Positions 23,336-30,792 of a DNA stretch of 64,000 nt are shown in pieces. The notes beneath the pieces were generated by a model, which saw only the letters and a list, made by a program, of their open reading frames with translations, was not told the origin of the DNA and made no database searches. The DNA lies in assembly GCF_004684905.1 (NCBI RefSeq), contig NZ_SRJC01000004.1, positions 124,001-188,000 on the forward strand, in the 5' to 3' direction. Both the position numbers and the translations under genes were made by a program. The DNA comes from Halobacillus salinus. GTDB taxonomy: Bacteria; Bacillota; Bacilli; Bacillales; Halobacillaceae. The number at the start of each line of letters is the position of its first letter. Within the stretch, counting starts at the first letter, position 1.

Positions 23336-24598
23336 TTATGCTCCTGACTTGGATTTTGGCGGCGTCAAGTTCTCAGGATAACCATACCCGCCGTGTTCAC
23401 TAATATCAAGACCCATAATTTCCTCTTCTTCTGTGACACGAAGCCCGCCCATCGATTTGTCCATCACCTTCAAGATGATATAAGAGACGATAAAGGCATA
23501 CAAACCACAACTGACTACACCTAGAATCTGAACTCCCAATTGTTCGAATCCACCACCATAAAACAGACCAGGACGACCGACCGTCGCAAGTTCCGGTGTC
23601 GCGAACAATCCGTTCGAAAGTGTACCCCAAATACCGACTGTACCGTGAACAGATAACGCAAAGATCGGATCATCTATTCTCCTCTTGTCGAAGAACCTCA
23701 TACTGAAGAAGACAAATGCCCCACCGATCAGGCCAATGATGACAGCAGCCCAAGGTTCAACAAACGCACAAGATGCTGTAATAGCGACCAAACCTGCCAA
23801 GGCACCATTTAACGTCGTCGGAACGTCCGCTTTTCCTGTAACAGCCCACACCATAAGCATGGCTCCGATAGCACCAGCGCCGGCAGCAAGTTGAGTATTG
23901 AGCGCCACATAACCGAAGAAGGCATCCGCTACCCCAAATGTACTTCCTGCATTAAAGCCGAACCAACCAACCCAAAGAATCAATACACCTAAGGCTGTAA
24001 ACACTTGGTTATGACCAGCAATCTCGTTGGACGAACCGTCTTTGTTGTATTTTCCGATACGCGGTTTCAAGATCATCGTCGCAGCAAGAGCAGCTGCAGC
24101 ACCAGTCAAGTGAACGACAGTCGAGCCAGCGAAATCCTGTTTTCCGTGGTCAGCTAACCAACCTCCACCCCAGATCCAGTGTGCGACTACAGGATAGATC
24201 AAGATAGAAAACAAAATAGCAAATATGACATACGCTATAAGCTTCGCACGTTCAGCAAATCCACCAAAAGCAATTGTCATAGCAATTGCTGCAAAGGCAA
24301 GTTGGAACAAGAAGTCGACCGAACCCGCAAGCCCTTCGCCCATCGTAGTAGCATCACCGTAAAAGAAATTAGAAAACCCGATTATAGCGTTACCTTCCCC
24401 GTAAATCAGACCATATCCGACAGCCCAGAAAACCATTGAAACAATACCGATCGTAAATACTGTCTTACCTGCAATATGCCCTGCGTTTTTCATACGGGTC
24501 GATCCTGCTTCCAGAAGAATAAAGCCACCCTGCATAAGCAAAACCAGTATCGTGCAGACTACAATCCATAAGTTGTTCATAAGAAACGTTGCTTCCAT
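23336..24598 (-). CDS. amt: Ammonium transporter (Amt family)
   Basis: 420 aa with eleven predicted helices. Family signatures are visible: the N-terminal LLMQGGFILLEAGSTRMKN, the pore-lining histidine in STVVHLTGAAAALAA and the second in LSVHGTVGIWGTL, and the phenylalanine gate region GYGLIYGEG. It moves ammonium/ammonia across the membrane as a trimer. Two GlnR/TnrA-type boxes lie upstream, so induction under nitrogen limitation is expected. In B. subtilis nrgA is followed by the PII gene nrgB; here a GlnD-like protein and an exonuclease take that place. Confidence 0.96.
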   Translation of the reverse strand: MEATFLMNNLWIVVCTILVLLMQGGFILLEAGSTRMKNAGHIAGKTVFTIGIVSMVFWAVGYGLIYGEGNAIIGFSNFFYGDATTMGEGLAGSVDFLFQLAFAAIAMTIAFGGFAERAKLIAYVIFAILFSILIYPVVAHWIWGGGWLADHGKQDFAGSTVVHLTGAAAALAATMILKPRIGKYNKDGSSNEIAGHNQVFTALGVLILWVGWFGFNAGSTFGVADAFFGYVALNTQLAAGAGAIGAMLMVWAVTGKADVPTTLNGALAGLVAITASCAFVEPWAAVIIGLIGGAFVFFSMRFFDKRRIDDPIFALSVHGTVGIWGTLSNGLFATPELATVGRPGLFYGGGFEQLGVQILGVVSCGLYAFIVSYIILKVMDKSMGGLRVTEEEEIMGLDISEHGGYGYPENLTPPKSKSGA

Positions 24599-24617
24599 GT
24601 AAGTACAATCCCCTTTA

Positions 24618-24634
24618 TGTTATTTTTCCTAACA
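24618..24634. promoter_or_regulatory. GlnR/TnrA box 1 upstream of amt
   Basis: TGTTA-N7-TAACA, a full match to the TGTNA-N7-TNACA consensus, 20 nt from the amt start codon. Its position near the transcription start would suit repression. Confidence 0.65.
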
Positions 24635-24685
24635 TCATATGTTATTCTCAATCGTACCAAAATCTGAAAATTAACACAACAATAA

Positions 24686-24702
24686 TGTCAGGATTTCTAA
24701 CA
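24686..24702. promoter_or_regulatory. GlnR/TnrA box 2 upstream of amt and DUF421
   Basis: TGTCAGGATTTCTAACA fits TGTNA-N7-TNACA. A candidate amt promoter on the minus strand (TTGTGT, 17 bp, TACGAT) places the box centre roughly 45 bp upstream of the start, as for TnrA activation. It is also 31 nt from the divergent DUF421 gene. Confidence 0.7.
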
Positions 24703-24732
24703 TCAAAATCATTCTATTAAAAGGAGAAGGAA

Positions 24733-25425
24733 ATGATGCCTGTACAAGAATTAATTGTTAGACTCTTGATCACCTTCGTGACGCTGCTCGCACTAACACG
24801 GATTATGGGAAGAAAAGAAATTTCCCAAATGACCTTCTTCAACTTCGTTTCTGCGATTTCCATCGGTACCATCGGCGCCTCATTAGCTATTGACCCAACA
24901 TTCAGTCTACGTAATGGCTTTATTGCCCTTTTCGCTTGGACAGCCCTTACTCTTTTGGCTGGATTGATTGATATCAAATCCAGACCTCTCCGAAAGGTAA
25001 TTACCGGGGAGCCTGTCGTCGTCATCGAAAATGGAGAGATAAAGGAGAAGGGGTTGAAAAAGACTAGACTTGATCTTGAGTCGTTGGAAGTAATGCTCCG
25101 GAAGAAAAACACCTTCTCCCTCAAAGAAGTGGACTACGCCATCTTCGAAACGGACGGGACACTATCGGTCAAGAAGAAAGACGAATACCAACCTATTACA
25201 AAAATGAAGTGGAACCAACCGTCACCACCGAATACGTATCCTGTTCCACAAGTAGTCGTAGCTGATGGGAATGTCGTCAATGAGAACTTAAACGCTTTGC
25301 ATTTGGACGAACAATGGTTGAACGACCAACTTCAAACATCAGGGGTAACATCTCCGGACGACGTGTTCTACGCTGAAGTACAGCAAGATGGAAGCTTAAC
25401 CTTTGATCTGAAAGATTCAGAATAA
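24733..25425 (+). CDS. DUF421 (YetF-type) membrane protein
   Basis: 230 aa. Three N-terminal helices (about 8-80) with the conserved RIMGRKEISQMTFFNFVSAISIGTIG-type region are followed by the cytoplasmic DUF421 domain, including GEPVVVIENGEI and the KKNTFSLKEVDYAIFETDGTLSV segment. This is the layout of YetF/YdfS proteins, some of which affect spore germination or membrane processes in Bacillus; the molecular role is not known. Start: ATG after AAGGAG (a second ATG follows immediately). It is divergent from amt across two nitrogen-control boxes and ends at a terminator. Confidence 0.88.
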   Translation: MMPVQELIVRLLITFVTLLALTRIMGRKEISQMTFFNFVSAISIGTIGASLAIDPTFSLRNGFIALFAWTALTLLAGLIDIKSRPLRKVITGEPVVVIENGEIKEKGLKKTRLDLESLEVMLRKKNTFSLKEVDYAIFETDGTLSVKKKDEYQPITKMKWNQPSPPNTYPVPQVVVADGNVVNENLNALHLDEQWLNDQLQTSGVTSPDDVFYAEVQQDGSLTFDLKDSE

Positions 25426-25427
25426 AA

Positions 25428-25453
25428 AAACCAGCCTGTAAAAAGGCTGGTTT
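25428..25453. terminator. Bidirectional terminator
   Basis: AAACCAGCCT and AGGCTGGTTT form a 10-bp stem with a 6-nt loop between the convergent DUF421 and SDR genes. Confidence 0.9.
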
Positions 25454-25458
25454 ATTCG

Positions 25459-26511
25459 TTATATACGATTCTTTCCGGATATGATGGTACGCAATACATC
25501 TTCTGTTACGTCAACAGGCTCTACTCCGGCCTGCTTAAACAACTGCTCGGCGTTCTTATTGTCAAAATGGATCGTTTTTTTCAAATAGGCATGGAATACA
25601 CTCAATGGTTCGTTGAATAACTTCTCTTGATCACTTAACTCATTTTGTCTATCAGGTGAAACCAACTCTACATTATGAAAATCCAACTCGTCCTTTAAAA
25701 GCTCGAATACTTCCGCATTGCTCGGAGGATGATCATTAGTCAGGTGGTAAATCGTCTTGTGATCAGCGTGCCTGAGTCCGGCAACCAGACCTTTTACGAC
25801 ATGGTCAACAGGGATCAAATTCTGTGCTGCCCCTTGATAGCAGACGAACTTCACTTTTTGTGCAGGCGCGTTTCCTTTTCGCTCCATTTTTCTCTTCATT
25901 AGCTGGAAGCTTCTAATGATACCATACAAAGCAAACGTCGACTCCGCTTCCCCAGTCTTCGAATCCCCGATGATGATCGACGGGCGGAAGATGTTCACTT
26001 GGAAATGGTCAGCGTAATCGAATACCAAGTGCTCGGCTTGACATTTCGTTTTCTCATAGTAATTCAAGAAGCTGCGTTCTAATGAATGGAGTTGCTCAAC
26101 CGCTTCTTCTTGATTTCCAAGCGTGTAGGCTGTACTGACATGGAAGAACTTCTTCACTTGAAGCTCCTTTGCAAGCTCCAGCAAGTTCTTCGTCCCTCCG
26201 ACGTTTATTTCATACAGTTGCTCTTTCTCCTCGTCATCAAAGGACAAGTAAGCCGCAATATGATAAACACAGTCGATTGACCCTTTCAGAGATTCAATCG
26301 TCTTAGCGGAGAGTCCTCCGTGTTCTTGCGTAATATTCCCATGTAAAATGTTCAAACGATTCTGGTCGTTCGCAGCAACTGCCCCCTTCAACATCTCCGC
26401 TTTCTTTTCATTCCTTACTAAAGCGAAGACTTGATGCCCCTCTTCAAGAAGGCGTAACGTCAATTGCTTCCCCACAAACCCGGTTGAACCTGTCAAAAGT
26501 ATCTTCATCAT
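25459..26511 (-). CDS. Extended SDR / fatty acyl reductase-like oxidoreductase
   Basis: 350 aa. An N-terminal Rossmann fold with GSTGFVGKQL (GxxGxxG), the HIAAYLSF block, and the YxxxK catalytic pair in NYYEKTKCQAEHL mark an extended short-chain dehydrogenase of the NAD-binding-4/male-sterility/thioester-reductase type. Such enzymes reduce carrier- or CoA-bound acyl groups or act as epimerases; the C-terminal substrate part is not diagnostic. Start: one of two adjacent ATGs after AGGAG. It is a single-gene unit between terminators. The substrate is unknown. Confidence 0.85.
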   Translation of the reverse strand: MMKILLTGSTGFVGKQLTLRLLEEGHQVFALVRNEKKAEMLKGAVAANDQNRLNILHGNITQEHGGLSAKTIESLKGSIDCVYHIAAYLSFDDEEKEQLYEINVGGTKNLLELAKELQVKKFFHVSTAYTLGNQEEAVEQLHSLERSFLNYYEKTKCQAEHLVFDYADHFQVNIFRPSIIIGDSKTGEAESTFALYGIIRSFQLMKRKMERKGNAPAQKVKFVCYQGAAQNLIPVDHVVKGLVAGLRHADHKTIYHLTNDHPPSNAEVFELLKDELDFHNVELVSPDRQNELSDQEKLFNEPLSVFHAYLKKTIHFDNKNAEQLFKQAGVEPVDVTEDVLRTIISGKNRI

Positions 26512-26627
26512 CTCTTCTCCTATTTGTGTTGTTTAGTGACACGTACTATATGTGCCACACCACGAAATCAGCTCTGCTAAAAGTGTAGCATACCGTCTCT
26601 ATTCAGACTATAAAGGAACGGCAACCA

Positions 26628-26662
26628 AAAAAAGCCAGGCCTTTTCTTCAGGCCCGGCTTTT
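26628..26662 (-). terminator. Terminator after the SurA-N lipoprotein gene
   Basis: AAAAGCCAGGCC pairs with GGCCCGGCTTTT (one mismatch), with a T-run on the minus strand. Confidence 0.88.
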
Positions 26663-26672
26663 CTATTCTTTA

Positions 26673-27434
26673 TTACAGATTAACAGTTACGTCTGCATCT
26701 TCGCGTAGTTTCTCAATCAACGTTTGATAAACTTCTGCTTCTTTTTGACGTACAAGCTGCTCTTCGATGCTTGGTTTCACTTCTTCTAGAGAAGGTACTT
26801 CCGCTTCAGAATCCGCTTGTTCTTGTTGGGATTTGAATTGATCGTAAGCTTCTTGAACTTCTTTTTCCGTTGGTTGAAGATCGTCAGACTCACTTGCTAC
26901 AAGCTTCTCAAGCTTCAACTGCTTCTCGACTTGTGACATAACTTCATCTTCTTTCATGCCTTGCTCTTTAAGAGCAGAAAGAAGCTTGTCTTTCGATTCC
27001 ATTTGCTGCTGCTTCGCTAGGCTTTCCAGTTCTTCGTTCTTTTCTTTGTCTGATACAGTTAGATCGCGGTTGTTCGCTTCCTCAATCAACAATTGTTGGT
27101 TTACAAGGTTATCTGCAACCTGTTTCTTAAACTGTTTCTGATCAAGTTCTTGACCTGTCATTTGAGACTGCATAGCGGCTTGTTGGAACTGAGATTCATA
27201 CGTTGAAGTGAACTCATCTTTCGTAATTTCTGTTCCGTTGACTTCCGCTACAACGTCCGGTACACCTTCAAGATCCGGCTCAGGCATTTCCGCTTGCTGC
27301 TGTTCTCCGCTTTCTTCCTGTGTATTCTCTTCATTGTTTGATTCGTTATTATCTCCAGCTTCTTCGCCATCACTACAAGCTGCAAGTAGTGCGACAAAAG
27401 CGACAAGTAGTAAACTTAAGATTTTTTTATTCAA
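26673..27434 (-). CDS. SurA N-domain lipoprotein, chaperone-like
   Basis: 253 aa. Lipoprotein signal with lipobox LLAAC, an acidic Asn/Glu/Gln-rich linker of about 40 residues, and then a SurA/PrsA-type N-terminal domain (VVAEVNGTEITKDEF). Long Gln/Lys/Glu-rich helices follow. There is no parvulin PPIase domain, so it may act as an extracytoplasmic holdase for secreted proteins rather than a foldase like PrsA. Start: TTG (27432-27434) 9 nt after AAAGGAG; an ATG between them opens only a four-codon frame. The upstream 226 nt show no gene. Confidence 0.87.
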   Translation of the reverse strand: MNKKILSLLLVAFVALLAACSDGEEAGDNNESNNEENTQEESGEQQQAEMPEPDLEGVPDVVAEVNGTEITKDEFTSTYESQFQQAAMQSQMTGQELDQKQFKKQVADNLVNQQLLIEEANNRDLTVSDKEKNEELESLAKQQQMESKDKLLSALKEQGMKEDEVMSQVEKQLKLEKLVASESDDLQPTEKEVQEAYDQFKSQQEQADSEAEVPSLEEVKPSIEEQLVRQKEAEVYQTLIEKLREDADVTVNL

Positions 27435-27660
27435 TGTTCATGTCTCCTTTATGATTCATCGTGTTTGTCATTGTAACATGTGATTATGTGCTGTCTACAC
27501 CTTCCAGTAGCGAAACTCACCATGTTACATTTTTTTAATGTCCGAAACCCCGTCATAACAGCTCTCAGCAGGTAAATACCCCACTCATCTCTCTAAATGT
27601 GTAAAATTTGTGGAACACCTTAAACTTCCCTATTATACAGTCGCTTAAACCATATAAAGG

Positions 27661-28410
27661 TTACACCGTTTTGAAAAATAACCTTACTGCCATGGCGACA
27701 ACCGCAACAATCAAGATCCGTTGCACCCATTTATCCCCGTGCTTCACTGCGAATCTACTGCCTAACAACGCCCCTAAGCTAGTGCCAGCAGCTAATGTTA
27801 AGCCATATCCCCAGTGGACCTGTCCATTGACAATGAAAACAACCAGAGCCGATAAGGTATAGATGGCCACGACGAACACCTTAATGCTGTTGATATTTAC
27901 GAGGGATAACCCCGACACAAGCGTGAGCGTGGCAATAATGATAAACCCGACTCCAGCTTGGATGAAGCCGCCGTAAACACCAACAAAGAAGAAGATGACC
28001 ATCAACCCGATCCGCTTCGGCCACGTTTGACCTTCGCTGGCTGCGGACAGCCGCTTATGTGGTTTCCATACAATAATAACGAGAACCACGATCATCACAA
28101 TGGATAAGATCCGGTTGAACAAGTCATTTGACATCGTGACTGCTATCTGAGCACCGACGATCGATCCGATTAAAGCTGGAATGGCAAGCATCGTACTGAA
28201 TTTCCAATCGAAGTAGCCGCCTTTCCGGAAGGAAGCAATGGCTACGATGTTCTGCGCCATCAGCGCAATACGGTTTGTACCATTCGCCACGGCGGACGGC
28301 AATCCGAACAAGATAAGGAGTGGCAACGTTAACAACGATCCTCCTCCTGCCATTACGTTTATAAAACCGGCTCCAATGCCCGCAACAAATATCGCCAATA
28401 ATGTCATCAT
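27661..28410 (-). CDS. TauE/SafE-family sulfite/organosulfonate exporter
   Basis: 249 aa with seven to eight transmembrane helices in two related halves. GFINVMAGGGSLLTLPLLI is the typical TauE/SafE opening, echoed by GVYGGFIQAGVGFIIIATL in the second half, and GLPSAVANGTNRIALMAQN is a further signature. Family members move anionic sulfur compounds or other small anions; the substrate here cannot be told. Start: first of two ATGs after GGAAGGATGGACGT. It is transcribed alone, divergent from the carboxylesterase. Confidence 0.88.
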   Translation of the reverse strand: MMTLLAIFVAGIGAGFINVMAGGGSLLTLPLLILFGLPSAVANGTNRIALMAQNIVAIASFRKGGYFDWKFSTMLAIPALIGSIVGAQIAVTMSNDLFNRILSIVMIVVLVIIVWKPHKRLSAASEGQTWPKRIGLMVIFFFVGVYGGFIQAGVGFIIIATLTLVSGLSLVNINSIKVFVVAIYTLSALVVFIVNGQVHWGYGLTLAAGTSLGALLGSRFAVKHGDKWVQRILIVAVVAMAVRLFFKTV

Positions 28411-28555
28411 ACGTCCATCCTTCCCATAATCTACGTTTCACTATACCAAAGATATCATTTGATCGATATCTTCTTTTTTCGTCGGTACTATTTCTACATC
28501 GTCGATTATAAAGCTTTTAGGTAGATATGTGACACATTCTGTCGATAAGTAGAAT

Positions 28556-28575
28556 TTAAACAAACGTTTGATTAA
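28556..28575. promoter_or_regulatory. 20-bp palindromic operator ahead of the carboxylesterase
   Basis: TTAAACAAACGTTTGATTAA, the exact reverse complement of 19955-19974. It ends 9 nt upstream of a likely -35 (TTGAAT), a position suited to regulation of the downstream gene. Confidence 0.55.
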
Positions 28576-28584
28576 GCCTTTCCA

Positions 28585-28614
28585 TTGAATAAAAGCACTA
28601 ACTAAGGGTATAGA
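28585..28614 (+). promoter_or_regulatory. Probable promoter of the carboxylesterase gene
   Basis: -35 TTGAAT (28585-28590), 18-bp spacer and -10 TATAGA (28609-28614), about 30 nt before the ATG. Spacing is one longer than ideal. Confidence 0.5.
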
Positions 28615-28644
28615 ACAAAGAGGAAATCAAAAGGAGTGAAGTAT

Positions 28645-29334
28645 ATGACGACAGCCTGCTTATTCATTCACGGATTTGGAGGTTCTCCTTACGAAACCGA
28701 ACCCCTTTACACCGTTTTAGAGGAATGTACCGATTGGGAGCTGAGAGCCCCTATCCTTCCAGGCCATGATGAAAACGAATCCCTAGAGAACCGAGAGTAT
28801 ATGGAGTGGGTCTCAAAAGCCGAGAAGGAATTAGAAGACTTGTTGTTCAACTACAATCACGTTTATGTAATCGGATATTCGATGGGCGGCGTCATTGCAG
28901 CTTACCTTGCGACAAAGTACAACGTAGAGAAACTAGTTCTCTTAAGTACATCCGCCCACTATATTGACGTTTCCCAGCTTGCAGAAGACATATGGAAAAT
29001 GGCGAAAGATGCAGCAGACGGAGATCTGTTTGAAAATGATCTATTTCAGCGTTACGCACGCAGGATGGGGACCACTCCGATGAGCGCCTCTATCGAATTC
29101 CAAAAGCTTGTCGATGACCTACGCCCCTATTTCAGCAAAGTAGACGTTCCGACCTTAGTGCTGCAGGGTGGACAGGATGGACTACTCCCTCCGAAAAGCG
29201 CCGAATATATTTATGACTCGATCCAGTGCGAGGACAAAACGCTTCACTTTCTACCGCAATCCAAGCACATGCTTTGTCATGGTCCAGAACAGAAGGACCT
29301 TATTCAAGCATGCCGAAATTTTCTAGAGATCTAA
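28645..29334 (+). CDS. Carboxylesterase / monoacylglycerol lipase-like alpha/beta hydrolase
   Basis: 229 aa. The oxyanion-hole HG motif is FIHGFGGSPYE, the nucleophile elbow GYSMGG carries the catalytic Ser, the Asp is in LQGGQDGLLPP, and the His is in PQSKHMLCHGPE. Size and motifs match the Geobacillus Est30/YvaK group of cytosolic carboxylesterases. It hydrolyses short- to medium-chain esters. The ATG stands 8 nt after AAAAGGAG; the in-frame GTG at 28636 overlaps that site. A palindromic operator is upstream. The next gene follows after 60 nt and may be cotranscribed. Confidence 0.92.
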   Translation: MTTACLFIHGFGGSPYETEPLYTVLEECTDWELRAPILPGHDENESLENREYMEWVSKAEKELEDLLFNYNHVYVIGYSMGGVIAAYLATKYNVEKLVLLSTSAHYIDVSQLAEDIWKMAKDAADGDLFENDLFQRYARRMGTTPMSASIEFQKLVDDLRPYFSKVDVPTLVLQGGQDGLLPPKSAEYIYDSIQCEDKTLHFLPQSKHMLCHGPEQKDLIQACRNFLEI

Positions 29335-29394
29335 CAGGACCACAGCCTTCATCCATGATAGAATGGAAGAAACGCGACCTAGGAGGTTTTTTCC

Positions 29395-30756
29395 ATGTCA
29401 CTCCCGACTGTAACGCTGAAAAGTAAGCAAAAGGTATGCGATGTTACCGTTCAACGTATAGCTTTCTACCAACAATGCCAAGTGGTAGAAGCCTTAGATG
29501 AAGAAAGCAAACACTATTACATGTTCTTTCACAAAGAACACTACTTAAATTATGTATCCGCTTCTAAATTACCCGATCGTTCCTTTGTAAAAAGTGCGTT
29601 CAACGAAGGCATCACCTTTCACGGTATTCACCCATTAGTCACCTCTTTACTGACCGCATCCACATACAAGAAAAAAGACTTTAACACCCTCTTCACGAAA
29701 CTCAAACAACAGTGGGGACACCCTGAAACCGCACAGATCGCCACCTATTTCACACCATTCATCAAGAAGACAAAACTCGCTCATTTCATTCAATCTCTAT
29801 TCTATGAAGAGAGACGCAGCGGCAAAATGCTATCCTGTTACCGAATCTACTCCGTTTTAGAGGACTTCGCTCCAAATCACCCACTAATCGACGCCTTCTC
29901 TGGTGACTTGAAGTTTGTCGAAATCGAAAAACGCTATAAACTTCAAGATGAATCTACCCTTGCGACGGACACCTTATATACCGAAAACGAATGGTATAAA
30001 AATAGACTCTCATCCTACGATGACCTACACTCTCTTTACGAAAAACAATCCCGTCTAATTGAACAAAGAGCGTTGTCTATAGACCACGCCGCCCACACAC
30101 AGACAGAAGAAGATTACCAAACACTGCTGGACTCCAGTCCATCACTGCTCAGCCCACCTTTCTTCACAGATTTATACGCGAGAGAACTCACTCATCATTC
30201 GTTTTTGAATGATTACCTTGACTCCTTATTAGCGGAGAATCAGCTGAAAGAGGCTGCCGAGTTGATCAACAAACACAAACTCGCACTCTCCTCCATCCAA
30301 TCACAAACCTTTATACATCTGGCAGAACGAAACCAAACAGATTCACCCTCGCCTGATTCATGGCGAGAACTGACTCTTTCGAACTTAAAGACAGAGCAAT
30401 CCACTAAGCTCTTAGAGTTAGCCGTCAGATCCATCCTTCATAATAACGACATTTCGTATGTAAGGGAGTGGCTCCAGCCGTTCGAGGACGTCCCCGAAGC
30501 ACAAGTCATCGTAGAGAAAGTCATCGAGATGGATACACTGTCCGACGACCCTGGCAAACAGAGACGCCTTGGCGAATTGTACTATGAATTTCAGCAGCCA
30601 AACCTTGCGATTGATTGCATGAGTTGGGACATGGAATTAGACTCTGCAAACCCGGAACCAGTCCAATGGCTTGCCAAATTATATAATGAGGTCGGGAACA
30701 AAGAGGAACATGATGCTTATCAGCAACTCTATGTTTCGATGATGCAACAAAGATAA
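29395..30756 (+). CDS. Hypothetical helical (TPR-like) protein
   Basis: 453 aa, not recognised. There is no signal peptide or membrane helix. Residues about 1-60 look beta-rich (TVTLKSKQKVCDVTVQRIAF), and the remainder is helical with repeated pairs of helices. The C-terminal segment (about 390-450, LGELYYEFQQPNLAIDCMSWDMELDSANPEPVQWLAKLYNEVG) has tetratricopeptide character. Such proteins usually act as protein-binding scaffolds. ATG after AGGAGG with spacer 8. It lies 60 nt after the carboxylesterase gene and is closed by a terminator. Confidence 0.78.
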   Translation: MSLPTVTLKSKQKVCDVTVQRIAFYQQCQVVEALDEESKHYYMFFHKEHYLNYVSASKLPDRSFVKSAFNEGITFHGIHPLVTSLLTASTYKKKDFNTLFTKLKQQWGHPETAQIATYFTPFIKKTKLAHFIQSLFYEERRSGKMLSCYRIYSVLEDFAPNHPLIDAFSGDLKFVEIEKRYKLQDESTLATDTLYTENEWYKNRLSSYDDLHSLYEKQSRLIEQRALSIDHAAHTQTEEDYQTLLDSSPSLLSPPFFTDLYARELTHHSFLNDYLDSLLAENQLKEAAELINKHKLALSSIQSQTFIHLAERNQTDSPSPDSWRELTLSNLKTEQSTKLLELAVRSILHNNDISYVREWLQPFEDVPEAQVIVEKVIEMDTLSDDPGKQRRLGELYYEFQQPNLAIDCMSWDMELDSANPEPVQWLAKLYNEVGNKEEHDAYQQLYVSMMQQR

Positions 30757-30788
30757 AGAAACCAGGCCCTGTAGGGGGCCTGGTTTCT
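30757..30788. terminator. Bidirectional terminator
   Basis: AGAAACCAGGCCC and GGGCCTGGTTTCT form a perfect 13-bp stem between convergent genes. Confidence 0.93.
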
Positions 30789-30792
30789 TCTA

